From: an uncultured Prevotellaceae bacterium
Lineage (GTDB): Bacteria > Bacteroidota > Bacteroidia > Bacteroidales > Bacteroidaceae
Reading direction: 5' to 3'
Length of the DNA stretch: 46,824 bases
NCBI GenBank assembly: GCA_900316975.1
Contig: ONFA01000029.1
Coordinates: 1 to 46,824 of the forward strand
The translations under genes were made by a program, and so were the position numbers. This document shows positions 8,201-14,665 of the stretch, piece by piece (positions within the stretch are counted from its first letter, which is position 1; each line of letters starts with the position of its first letter). The notes under the pieces were generated by a model. The model searched no databases. It saw only the letters and a list, made by a program, of their open reading frames with translations, and had not been told where the DNA came from.

Positions 8201-8434
8201 ACGAGCCACATTGCCATGCTGAATCTGGTAATAGAACAAACCGATGCGGTAACTATCGGTGGTGTCGATGGCTCCAAGGTAAAACCCCTGATTATCTTCT
8301 GGAGTTCCATCAATGCGCTCTGGTTCTGCCTTTAGTTCCGTCGCTTGAAAATAGTGCTTCAACATCTGTTGCCATTCATGTGCATTGAATGGCTGTTGGA
8401 ATATCTGTCGGAGGTTGTCTTTACTGTATATCAT
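5234..8434 (-). CDS. Eco57I-type N6-adenine DNA methylase with target-recognition region (1066 aa)
   Basis: A SAM-dependent amino-methyltransferase. Motif I reads DPAIGSGAF (residues 448-456) and the catalytic motif IV is NPPY (648-651). The segment 'GRVFENLLEDNKDKGAFYTP' before motif I is typical of gamma-class adenine methylases. The C-terminal 300 residues ('RGKDIRRNGYEWAGLWLI', 'LLKLPII') look like a TaqI/Eco57I specificity domain. The N-terminal 380 residues contain a 'FDAALVVFDSGELWRLSFV' stretch like those in large restriction-methylase fusions, but I see no clear PD-(D/E)XK set. It follows the PLD-helicase gene by 41 bp, and that spacer contains a 15-bp perfect palindrome. Role: marking host DNA and recognising targets for the helicase/nuclease partners. 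Confidence 0.9.
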   Translation of the reverse strand: MIYSKDNLRQIFQQPFNAHEWQQMLKHYFQATELKAEPERIDGTPEDNQGFYLGAIDTTDSYRIGLFYYQIQHGNVARKRVGLRNLVKSFVNPNWGEFDAALVVFDSGELWRLSFVSDIKGESTAPKRYTYVFGEVDNYYNTPVGRFDALQRKGISFENIKDAFSVEALSKEFFDEYREHYADIVEYITGKRYVKEKGKWVEKTIHKPCHEIFSQFVAVYKDPEKTVRDYIKKLMGRLVFLQFLQKKEWMGVPADRQDWNGGDTRFLQNKFNEFADKDNFIDGFLEPLFNDLNTNRQDNNDLASPKVGNGIKIPFLNGGLFQLDEEDCSNIRLPQHLLGDVLDFFERYNFTIDENDPNDAQIGVDPEMLGRVFENLLEDNKDKGAFYTPKEIVQYMCQESLIAYLQTDVDDELTKDSIRQFVFTHDAGTLGNIAEDIFERLRKVKICDPAIGSGAFPMGLLRQLYLCQCAIHPELEEKNAADIKRHIIQNNIYGVDIEKGAVDIARLRFWLSLIVDEETPRFLPNLDFKIMQGNSLLEQYKGVDLSKMTTLSTEQGEGTQLTWFDKELDILRFDLREKLNEYYNCSDHQRKEQLKKDIVENVKQQLREQSINVDFGDLDLSANDQFTLWHTWFYDVFSQGGFDIVIGNPPYIQLQANKGILADLYTGKNYKTFVRTGDIYSLFYEQGWNILKNCGILCFITSNKWMRAGYGENTRDFFAKYTNPEILIDFSGVDIFEAATVVTNILLFTRSNNKGCTSCVATNNKQKECLNNLHEYVEENKYIQDLSTSDGWTILTPDEVIIKQKIVELGTPLRDWSINIFRGILTGFNDAFIISSDKREEILKDCATEEERIRTIELIKPVIRGKDIRRNGYEWAGLWLINTHNGFKCVSRVEINDYPAVKKHLDRFWTKISQRSDKGDTPYNLRNCAYIDEFEKPKVIYPETTKGARFVFDDSGIYIDKTCFMLISDDAQYLQKTLSSKLFEVAYNKMFSSVELVNHTYQYNKHALLKLPIINDANAIKQLTPLDDDRQIDLFVYHLYGLTYDEILIVDPETPITREEYEKKQN

Positions 8435-8451
8435 AATTCTTTTTTCAAAGC

Positions 8452-8466
8452 GTTACAATTTGTAAC
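8452..8466. promoter_or_regulatory. 15-bp palindrome in the helicase-methylase spacer
   Basis: GTTACAA-T-TTGTAAC is a perfect dyad. It equals the GTCACAA-T-TTGTGAC palindrome found twice inside the ORF6N gene, apart from one symmetric change in each arm. It could be an operator or an mRNA hairpin that tunes methylase expression. Confidence 0.45.
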
Positions 8467-8475
8467 CGTTTCATT

Positions 8476-11400
8476 TTATATAAATGTTTCAGAAATAATG
8501 ATTTGTGGGTCGGAGACTTTAGGTACGGCCTCTTCCTGTTTCTCCTTGCTGATGGTCTGGTATTCATCAACAAGAGAAAGGACTTCTTTTTTCAGTTTGT
8601 CTTCATCTTGCTTAATCTGCACTTTGTCGCCTTTATATGGCTTCGACAAATCGCGTAGTCGGCGAGGCAATTGAGTATAGACTCCATTGTTAATATATGC
8701 TGCCAAAACATCACATTGTGCTTTCACCATACTATCCGTAAAGGTTTGCTTCAGTTTGCGAAGGAAGTTAAGTGCCGTCTTCGAAATGTTGTCGAGGTCT
8801 GTTCTGTTGATAGATGAATCGTCGGCAGCCTCCACATATTCAGATGTATATTTGCGAAGGGCACGATTGACATGGTCGTAGTTTTTACTATCTGGCAAGA
8901 ACGGAGCAGGTTCTTCTTCAGGCTTGGCTTTGAGATATTTTACTGCTTCGAGGAAATCGATAGGCACCACCGTCTTGTCTGTTGCCAAATAGAATTCAGT
9001 CTTAACGTCAGAAGAAACAAAGATGATAGTCTTGTCTGTATGCTTGCCTGTGTTACGGGCCACACGGCTCTTCAACGGCAATTGCTTCACCTTGTCATAT
9101 AGCTCACGGTTGTTGTTAAACACATCGCGCAACTCCCGAATCAAGGCAAGCTTTGCATCCATGCTGTCCTTAACATTACTGTCAAACATCTTGAACTGCT
9201 TGACAATTTCTTCTTTGGAATAGATCTGTACATCCTCACCAAAGGCAGAATGGAAGCCTTGCAATTTTACAAGGGCATTCTCATAGAGTTTGATCTGCTT
9301 GTTGCCTTGCGGGGATGGATAGAACATATAATTATAAATGAATTCGGCCACAGAACCGATACGGTTAACACGACCTATGCGCTGCATCAAGCGTGAGGCA
9401 TTCCAAGGAGAATCATAATTGACAATTATGTGAGAGCGATGCAGGTTGACACCTTCGGCCAGTACATCTGATGTCAGGATAATGTTGTAACGGTCTTTCT
9501 TTACCGTACTGTTGGCATCGAAGTTTTCCTTGATGTCCGTTGCCCTGCGGTCACGGTTCTCTGCCGTCACTGTAAGCACGTCTTTTCGTCCCAACTCATT
9601 CTCCAATCTGCCTTTGAGATAGTTGAGCGTATCGACACTCTCAGAGAAGACAACCAACTTGCCAGAGAGATTGCGACTATCAAAGAATTCGTTCTCCAGT
9701 TTTTTCCTGAAGAGGTCAAACTTCTGGTCATCATGCTCTTGTTTCCAATCGGCATTAAGGGCTTCAAGCACTTTCTTGTCATGTTGGAGCATTGCGATGA
9801 AATCAGGATCAAAATCTTCTGACTTGTAGAGAATGTCGCTTTCGTTGTAGCCTTTTTCTAATGCTTTCTCTATAATCTCGTCCAACTCCATTCCTTTGGC
9901 CTGCAAGTCTTTTACATTAAGGTCTGGAGCAATGATGACTTTATCCTCGGCAAACATCTTTAGCATATCATCTGTGATACGAAGTAATGTGGCCAGAGAT
10001 AACTTAAAAGCATGGAAACTACTTTCCAATCGCTTCACCATGTGGACCCGATATATGCCAGCCAATGTTTGGCCGACATGGACGGCGTTGCGGTATTTGG
10101 CACGAAGTTCTGGTTTCAAGAACTCAATAGCGCGATAACGGGCATAGTGCAAATGTGGTTCAAACTTATCATCAGACAACACGTTCAACGTATAGAAGAA
10201 ACGATTGCTTGTGTCTGCATCCATCTCATACTCCAAGGGCGTTGGCGCCAAGGGCTTTGGAAAGACAATCCCTTGTGCTTTCAAATCTTTCTTATATTCA
10301 GGGTCGTTTTCGATATTGCTTCGTGTCCTACGGACAGTAACTTTATCTATGACTCGCTCACGGATTACTTCATAGATTTTATCAACATCTGCTGTCACAT
10401 CCCGTGTCTCACGCTCCTTCATCAGGAGATTGTAAGCCTTGATGTGTTCCGCGAAGAACCCTTTAAGATTAGGAATTCCGTCGATGGTACAACTCTGACT
10501 GTCCTGGAAGAGAAGCAAAAGGTTAAGCAAGTCATCTGGACGGTTATTGAGTGGTGTGGCAGAAAGCAGCATGACTTTCTTCCGGGGGCTCTTTAACAAG
10601 CCCATATTAATGCAATCGGCTTTGCAAATCTTCTGAAGGTCATCATATTTTCCAGAACCACCATTGCGAAACCCATGGGCTTCATCCACAATGATTAGGT
10701 CGAACTCTTCCTTTGACTTGTAGCGGTCTTTCCCATCAAGAACTCGGTCCAGTTTCCCATTGGTAATGAATTGTGCTTTATGATAAATGCCAAACAGTTT
10801 GAAGGTGTCCTCCCAGTTTTCACGGAGAGCAGGAGGAAACACAACGAGTATGCTCGTATTTCTTCCATTGGCTTCTATGAAGCGCTTGGCAATCATGGTA
10901 GCAATCATTGTCTTGCCAAGACCGACCACATCTGCAAGGAATAGACCATTGTGGCGCATGAGCATCTGGAATCCCTGAATGACAGCATCTGTTTGGTATT
11001 TCAACTCCATCACTCCAGGAGGAAGTTGGACAAAGAAATCATCTTCAACCTGGTCGCCAAAAGTATCTATCAATACCTTCAGGTAGATTTCGTATGGCGT
11101 AGGCTGATAACCCAGATACGTCTTCTGCTTGATGCCTTCAATATCGTCAATTGTCAATGGAATGGCTTCTTCCCATAATTTCTTGAATTCCGTATGGCAG
11201 TAATCGACATCATCAAAATCCTTCATGGCCACATTCAACTCATACCTTGGGGATTGTGTCGTTCCAAGTCCTGAATCTGAAATGTTGGATGATCCCATGA
11301 TGACCCAACCGTCTGTGTGCTCTGAATGGTTTTGAGGCAGGCATAAATAAAACTTAGCATGAAGATTCTTTGTTGAGTGTATCTTCATTTGGAGTCTGCC

Positions 11401-11754
11401 GTCCACAAGATCTTGACACATCTGAAGGATGCCTTCCTCTACTTCTGGAGCATATCGGGCATTGATAATGTCCTGACGGAATTCTTCATCATAGACAATC
11501 TTTGCTTTCTCTGCACTCTCCAGCATCAACATCGTTTTGTTATGCCTGCGGAATATATCATCGATGTTAATACCTACAAGTATTTTGATCTCCTCAACAT
11601 CCTTCAACTCCTTGCGAAGTTTGAAATAGCCAGAAGAGCGAAAGAAACCGACAACAGCCAAGAAACGGTCAAAATTGGCCATGCCTAATGCGATGCCCTT
11701 CAATTTGTCAAAAAGGGTATTGCCTGTATCATTATTGAAAAACTTACTGCTCAT
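8476..11754 (-). CDS. PLD-domain SF2 (SNF2-like) helicase (1092 aa)
   Basis: Residues 1-200 form a phospholipase-D-like nuclease domain with a single motif (LHAKFY, H132/K134, and GSSN 154-157). The SF2 helicase core follows: Walker A GLGKT (278-282), DEAH (357-360), motif III SAT (398-400), and a C-terminal helicase domain with 'SDVLAEGVNLHRSHIIVNYD' and 'RLMQRIGRVNRIG'. The rest is helical. Proteins of this build pair with Eco57I-like methylases in restriction-type loci, where the helicase probably translocates on unmodified DNA. It lies between the ORF6N gene (47 bp upstream) and the methylase gene (41 bp downstream) on the same strand. Confidence 0.9.
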   Translation of the reverse strand: MSSKFFNNDTGNTLFDKLKGIALGMANFDRFLAVVGFFRSSGYFKLRKELKDVEEIKILVGINIDDIFRRHNKTMLMLESAEKAKIVYDEEFRQDIINARYAPEVEEGILQMCQDLVDGRLQMKIHSTKNLHAKFYLCLPQNHSEHTDGWVIMGSSNISDSGLGTTQSPRYELNVAMKDFDDVDYCHTEFKKLWEEAIPLTIDDIEGIKQKTYLGYQPTPYEIYLKVLIDTFGDQVEDDFFVQLPPGVMELKYQTDAVIQGFQMLMRHNGLFLADVVGLGKTMIATMIAKRFIEANGRNTSILVVFPPALRENWEDTFKLFGIYHKAQFITNGKLDRVLDGKDRYKSKEEFDLIIVDEAHGFRNGGSGKYDDLQKICKADCINMGLLKSPRKKVMLLSATPLNNRPDDLLNLLLLFQDSQSCTIDGIPNLKGFFAEHIKAYNLLMKERETRDVTADVDKIYEVIRERVIDKVTVRRTRSNIENDPEYKKDLKAQGIVFPKPLAPTPLEYEMDADTSNRFFYTLNVLSDDKFEPHLHYARYRAIEFLKPELRAKYRNAVHVGQTLAGIYRVHMVKRLESSFHAFKLSLATLLRITDDMLKMFAEDKVIIAPDLNVKDLQAKGMELDEIIEKALEKGYNESDILYKSEDFDPDFIAMLQHDKKVLEALNADWKQEHDDQKFDLFRKKLENEFFDSRNLSGKLVVFSESVDTLNYLKGRLENELGRKDVLTVTAENRDRRATDIKENFDANSTVKKDRYNIILTSDVLAEGVNLHRSHIIVNYDSPWNASRLMQRIGRVNRIGSVAEFIYNYMFYPSPQGNKQIKLYENALVKLQGFHSAFGEDVQIYSKEEIVKQFKMFDSNVKDSMDAKLALIRELRDVFNNNRELYDKVKQLPLKSRVARNTGKHTDKTIIFVSSDVKTEFYLATDKTVVPIDFLEAVKYLKAKPEEEPAPFLPDSKNYDHVNRALRKYTSEYVEAADDSSINRTDLDNISKTALNFLRKLKQTFTDSMVKAQCDVLAAYINNGVYTQLPRRLRDLSKPYKGDKVQIKQDEDKLKKEVLSLVDEYQTISKEKQEEAVPKVSDPQIIISETFI

Positions 11755-11800
11755 ATATTATTGTGAAACTTTCTATTGTATCGCTTACGAATATGATTTA

Positions 11801-12867
11801 CTATTTCAGCATCTCTAAGATTGTCTCTGGCGATGCGGTCAGTTCAGTGACAGCACATAATCCAGTACCAATATCTTTTACGCTGGCACCAAGGAGATAT
11901 GCTTTATTGTCAACAATCAAGAAGCGGTCATGATTTCTGTGGGGCAATTGTACAAACGTAATCTCAGGATATTGTTCGTTGTGTTTCTTTAGGTCTGTCA
12001 GGAATTGCTCGCTGTAGCGAGTATGGATTGTGGCTATTACACCATCTGCACGCTTTGTTAGCAATGACAAAACTCGGTCATCCACAAAATTGTCTATTAG
12101 CACAATTCTTTGTTGGGCACTTCGCACTAAGTCAGAAATATACGACCAGGCATCCCACACGCATCCAGTCTGGAATATCTGCTCCGGCAAGAGCTTCGGA
12201 GAGAAATTTTCTATTTTCTCGATAATGGCATCAATTTTCTCGTCTGTATCTTGTTGATGTTGCTCAATGTTGAAAATGCGCTGAATCATCTGAGCATTAT
12301 TATTCACTAACTGTGGGATAGCCGTAAAAGCACGCATAATCTTGATATTGACACCAACGGCAGTCTGTGACCTCAGCACGCTACTAAGCATGGCTACACC
12401 ATTGCGAGTGAAAGCATAAGGCGGCCTTCTTAAGCCCATTTTCGCAAAATTTGATGTCGCATATCTGAGCCATAATTATTGTTAAGATTGGAGGTCACAA
12501 TTTGTGACTTCCAATTTGTATTTTGCTGTCTTTCTACCGGATTGGAGGTCACAATTTGTGACCGCAATATTTCAAGTTCGCTTTTTGTTAACTTGAACAT
12601 AAAGTCCTCAGGGAAACGATTTGTATTACGCTTAACAGCCTGATTGAGTGCTTTTGTTTCAACACCATACAGAAAAGCTAAGTCGAAGTCAAGCATTACC
12701 TGTTGTCCTCGTATAACTCGTATCATTGACTTGATGCTAACGCTTTCAGAACTGCTTTGTGCAACGGATGTTATCACCTCGTCATGGTTTGGGGACACTT
12801 CATTGAGGGTGTCGCATTTTGCTACCCCCTTAGGTTCTCCTTTTTCAGCAACTTTCTTCTTTGCCAT
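11801..12867 (-). pseudogene. ORF6N-domain protein, frameshifted (two reading frames)
   Basis: The first piece (12430-12867, 145 aa) carries the N-terminal half of an ORF6N domain ('RVIRGQQVMLDFDLAFLYGVET', 'NRFPEDFMFKL'). The second (11801-12439, 212 aa) continues with 'PPYAFTRNGVAMLSSVL' and a C-terminal PLD-like domain ('SYISDLVRSAQQRIVLIDNF', 'HDRFLIVD'). They are one gene split by a -1 shift. In the second frame the conserved lead-in YATSNFAKMGLRR is still readable upstream of the first frame's stop, so the shift lies around 12455-12485, just after two 18-residue repeats (SQIVTSN...). ORF6N proteins are phage antirepressor-like and common beside Bacteroidetes restriction genes. I see no slippery heptamer, so loss of function by indel is more likely than programmed frameshifting. 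The second piece could still be made from the ATG at 12439. Confidence 0.75.
12488..12563. repeat. Two 54-bp palindromic coding repeats in the ORF6N gene
   Basis: TTGGAGGTCACAA-T-TTGTGACTTCCAA (12488-12514, 13-bp arms, one wobble) and GGTCACAA-T-TTGTGACC (12547-12563) start 54 bp apart, which is 18 codons, so the reading frame is kept. Each encodes SQIVTSN. They lie in the variable loop of the ORF6N domain. Confidence 0.75.
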
Positions 12868-12904
12868 ATTGTTCTTAAAGAATGATGTCTTTTAAAATAT
12901 CTTG

Positions 12905-12921
12905 TATAACCTTTGGTTATA
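12905..12921. promoter_or_regulatory. 17-bp palindrome upstream of the ORF6N gene
   Basis: TATAACC-TTT-GGTTATA is a perfect dyad, 38 bp before the first start codon of the defence island. It is a candidate operator or leader hairpin at the head of the operon. Confidence 0.4.
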
Positions 12922-13042
12922 TCGAAAAATTGCCTTTCAATGGCTTACTTTTATGATTTTTTGTGCAAATGATGTGTTCGTAAGCCTATTTTTGTGTTCA
13001 AAATGGGATGATGATACTAATTTTCATTCTCGTTATCGATTT

Positions 13043-13230
13043 GTGCGGAACAACAACGAAGTGTCTTTCGAGAGAGACGGCTAAGAAACCGAATTCGCGG
13101 GTTAACGGCAGCATAAAGCCCCTGTAATGCTTGACGGGGTAAGGGGAAACTGGGCATGACCCATGCATAATCATGCCTGTACTGGCAAGACTACCGTCTG
13201 ATGGAGAAGCGAACTGCATAATTAGTTAGC
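13043..13230 (+). ncRNA. Probable 5' remnant of a group II intron (or other structured RNA)
   Basis: The segment starts GTGCGG, like the group II intron 5' end, and is GC-rich against AT-rich flanks. It folds: AGACGG (13075-13080) pairs with CCGTCT (13194-13199), closing a domain that holds GGCATGA (13153-13159) with TCATGCC (13171-13177) and a CCCC...GGGG hairpin near 13119-13139. It has the feel of intron domain I. No reverse transcriptase and no domain V are present, so if it is an intron it is a dead 5' fragment; the 3' limit is unknown. The minus-strand frame through it (12998-13219) is probably an artefact of the conserved RNA. Confidence 0.35.
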
Positions 13231-13290
13231 ATCACTATTAGTTGCGGATTTTAGGATTACATCATTTCTAATATAAAATCTCTATAATTT

Positions 13291-13380
13291 AACGTCAGCT
13301 CGGTATAAGAATAACGCCTTCGGCGGCTTGAAAAAAATAAGAAAAAACAAAAGAAAATAAGAAAAAATAAAGAAAGTGTT
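13291..13380 (+). repeat. Half copy of the AACGTCAGTTCGGTATAAG repeat family
   Basis: AACGTCAGCTCGGTATAAG at 13291-13309 is followed by a GCCTTCGGCGGC segment and an A-rich tail. This matches the left arm of the 26434-26607 element (end, GC-rich hairpin segment, A-rich tail). No inverted partner follows, so it is a half element. Confidence 0.55.
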
Positions 13381-13666
13381 TAATGAAGCATATGGGGTTT
13401 ATAGTGAGGGGGGGGGCACTTCATGACAGGTATGGAGTTGCACGATTTGAATATGACCAAAGTTTTATTGGCCGTGGTTTGGGACCATCACCGTTGATGA
13501 TGCCAGTTCGGGAAGGACGAGTCTATTCCTTTGCCAATTGGGGAAGGGACACTTTTCAGAAGCAGCCTGGTATGTTGGCGGATTCTCATTCCGACACTTA
13601 TGGACGTACCCGAGGAGCACACCACTTCGTAGTCGAGGGGTACATTCTGTTTGGTCCCTTATGTTA
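13381..13666. other. Intergenic stretch with no supported gene
   Basis: It contains a run of eight G near 13411 and open frames on both strands, but none has a recognisable domain or a continuous plausible gene. It may be the decayed end of a gene or just the 3' flank of the M48 protease gene. I see no terminator. Confidence 0.4.
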
Positions 13667-14476
13667 TTACTGTTTCTTGTAGTACTTCTTTGCCTCTGGA
13701 ATCCACCCTTGTATCTGTTTAATGCGCTTCTCGTCAGAGGGATGGTCACTGAAGATGGAGTTGGAACTGTTGCCCGCCGCTGCCATGCGCTGCCAAAATG
13801 CAAGGGCTGTCTGAGGGTCGTAGCCCGCCATCGCCGCAAAGATGAGTCCGATGTGGTCGGCTTCGCTCTCCTGACTGCGCGAGAAGCCCGAGGTCCAAGC
13901 CTTGGTGCCCACGCCGATGATGGAAGACACCACATTCGCCGTGTTCGGTCCCATGCCTGCCGCCGAAGCTACGCCTCCAAGAATCTGCAAGCCAGCCTGC
14001 TGCTTATAGTCGTTGCTGATGCGTTCTGCAGAGTGCTTTGCCACTGCATGTGCAATCTCGTGCCCCAGCACGATGGCAAGCGATGCCTCATCTTGAGTGA
14101 CGGGCAGGATGCCTTCATACACCACGATTTTCCCGCCTGGCATACAGAAAGCATTCACTTGATTGTTCTGCACCAGATTGAACTCCCACTTGTAGTTCGA
14201 CACCTCGTTGCTCAGTCCGTGACTGTTGAGATAGGAAACCACGGCATTTGCCAAACGCTGCCCCACTCGCTTCACCATCGCAGTGTTGGTAGCATTGGTC
14301 GAAATCTTCGCCGACTTCATATAGTTCTGATACTCTTGGTTGCTCAGGCTCATCACCTGTTCATCGCTGACAACCAATCTCTGCTTACGTCCAGTGATGG
14401 GCACCTGCGTAGCAGTTCCGCAACCGGTGAGGATGACAACTGCAACCACCCCCATAAGCCATTTAATCGTTTTCAT
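13667..14476 (-). CDS. M48-family metalloprotease lipoprotein (269 aa)
   Basis: A zinc metallopeptidase probably anchored to the inner face of the outer membrane and acting in protein quality control. The start at 14476 (MKTIKWLMGV) gives a lipoprotein signal peptide ending in LTGC with the lipidated Cys near residue 19; seven codons upstream (14497) is an alternative start. The catalytic motif is HEIAH ('LGHEIAHAVAKH'), with the third zinc ligand in 'SQESEADHIG'. A conserved 'NAFCMPGGKIVVYEGIL' and the C-terminal 'FSDHPSDEKRIKQI' are typical of the LoiP/YcaL-like subgroup. It is divergent from the sensor kinases, and each direction has its own Bacteroidetes-type promoter. Confidence 0.9.
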   Translation of the reverse strand: MKTIKWLMGVVAVVILTGCGTATQVPITGRKQRLVVSDEQVMSLSNQEYQNYMKSAKISTNATNTAMVKRVGQRLANAVVSYLNSHGLSNEVSNYKWEFNLVQNNQVNAFCMPGGKIVVYEGILPVTQDEASLAIVLGHEIAHAVAKHSAERISNDYKQQAGLQILGGVASAAGMGPNTANVVSSIIGVGTKAWTSGFSRSQESEADHIGLIFAAMAGYDPQTALAFWQRMAAAGNSSNSIFSDHPSDEKRIKQIQGWIPEAKKYYKKQ

Positions 14477-14510
14477 GATTTTTCTGTTTTTAATCAAAAA
14501 ATTATTGTGG

Positions 14511-14542
14511 CAAAGTTACAATTTTTCCCTCTACCCACCAAA
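14511..14542 (-). promoter_or_regulatory. Promoter of the M48 protease gene
   Basis: TTTG (14542-14539), 20 nt, then TAACTTTG (14518-14511) on the minus strand: a full Bacteroidetes -33/-7 pair, about 35 bp before the start codon. Confidence 0.7.
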
Positions 14543-14601
14543 CATTTTTAATGTTTAACATAAGAAATTGAAGGAATAGGAACTTTTTTTTCTTGACTTT
14601 T

Positions 14602-14632
14602 TTTGTAAATCTTAGAAAAAAGCATACATTTG
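14602..14632 (+). promoter_or_regulatory. Promoter of the tandem sensor kinase genes
   Basis: TTTG (14602-14605), 19 nt, then TACATTTG (14625-14632), an exact match to TTTG-N19-TAnnTTTG. The start codon chosen for the first kinase (14666) is 33 nt downstream, which supports that start over the longer frame from 14630. Confidence 0.75.
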
Positions 14633-14665
14633 CCAACAAGAGGCTTTGAAACCCTCCAACTAATT

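Noticed and set aside
12430..12520. Programmed -1 frameshifting in the ORF6N gene
   Set aside because: No X-XXY-YYZ slippery heptamer in the right frame was found, and the conserved residues resume before the first frame's stop, which fits a simple indel.
1345..12867. Naming the island BREX or DISARM
   Set aside because: PglZ, BrxA/B/C/L and DrmB-like genes are absent; only the methylase and helicase resemble parts of those systems.
12998..13219. Minus-strand frame of 73 codons over the possible intron remnant
   Set aside because: The conserved feature appears to be RNA pairing; the peptide has no recognisable domain.
13538..14551. Long plus-strand frame of 337 codons opposite the M48 protease gene
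   Set aside because: It is the antisense shadow of a gene with a clear signal peptide and HEIAH motif; no domain is visible in the plus-strand translation.
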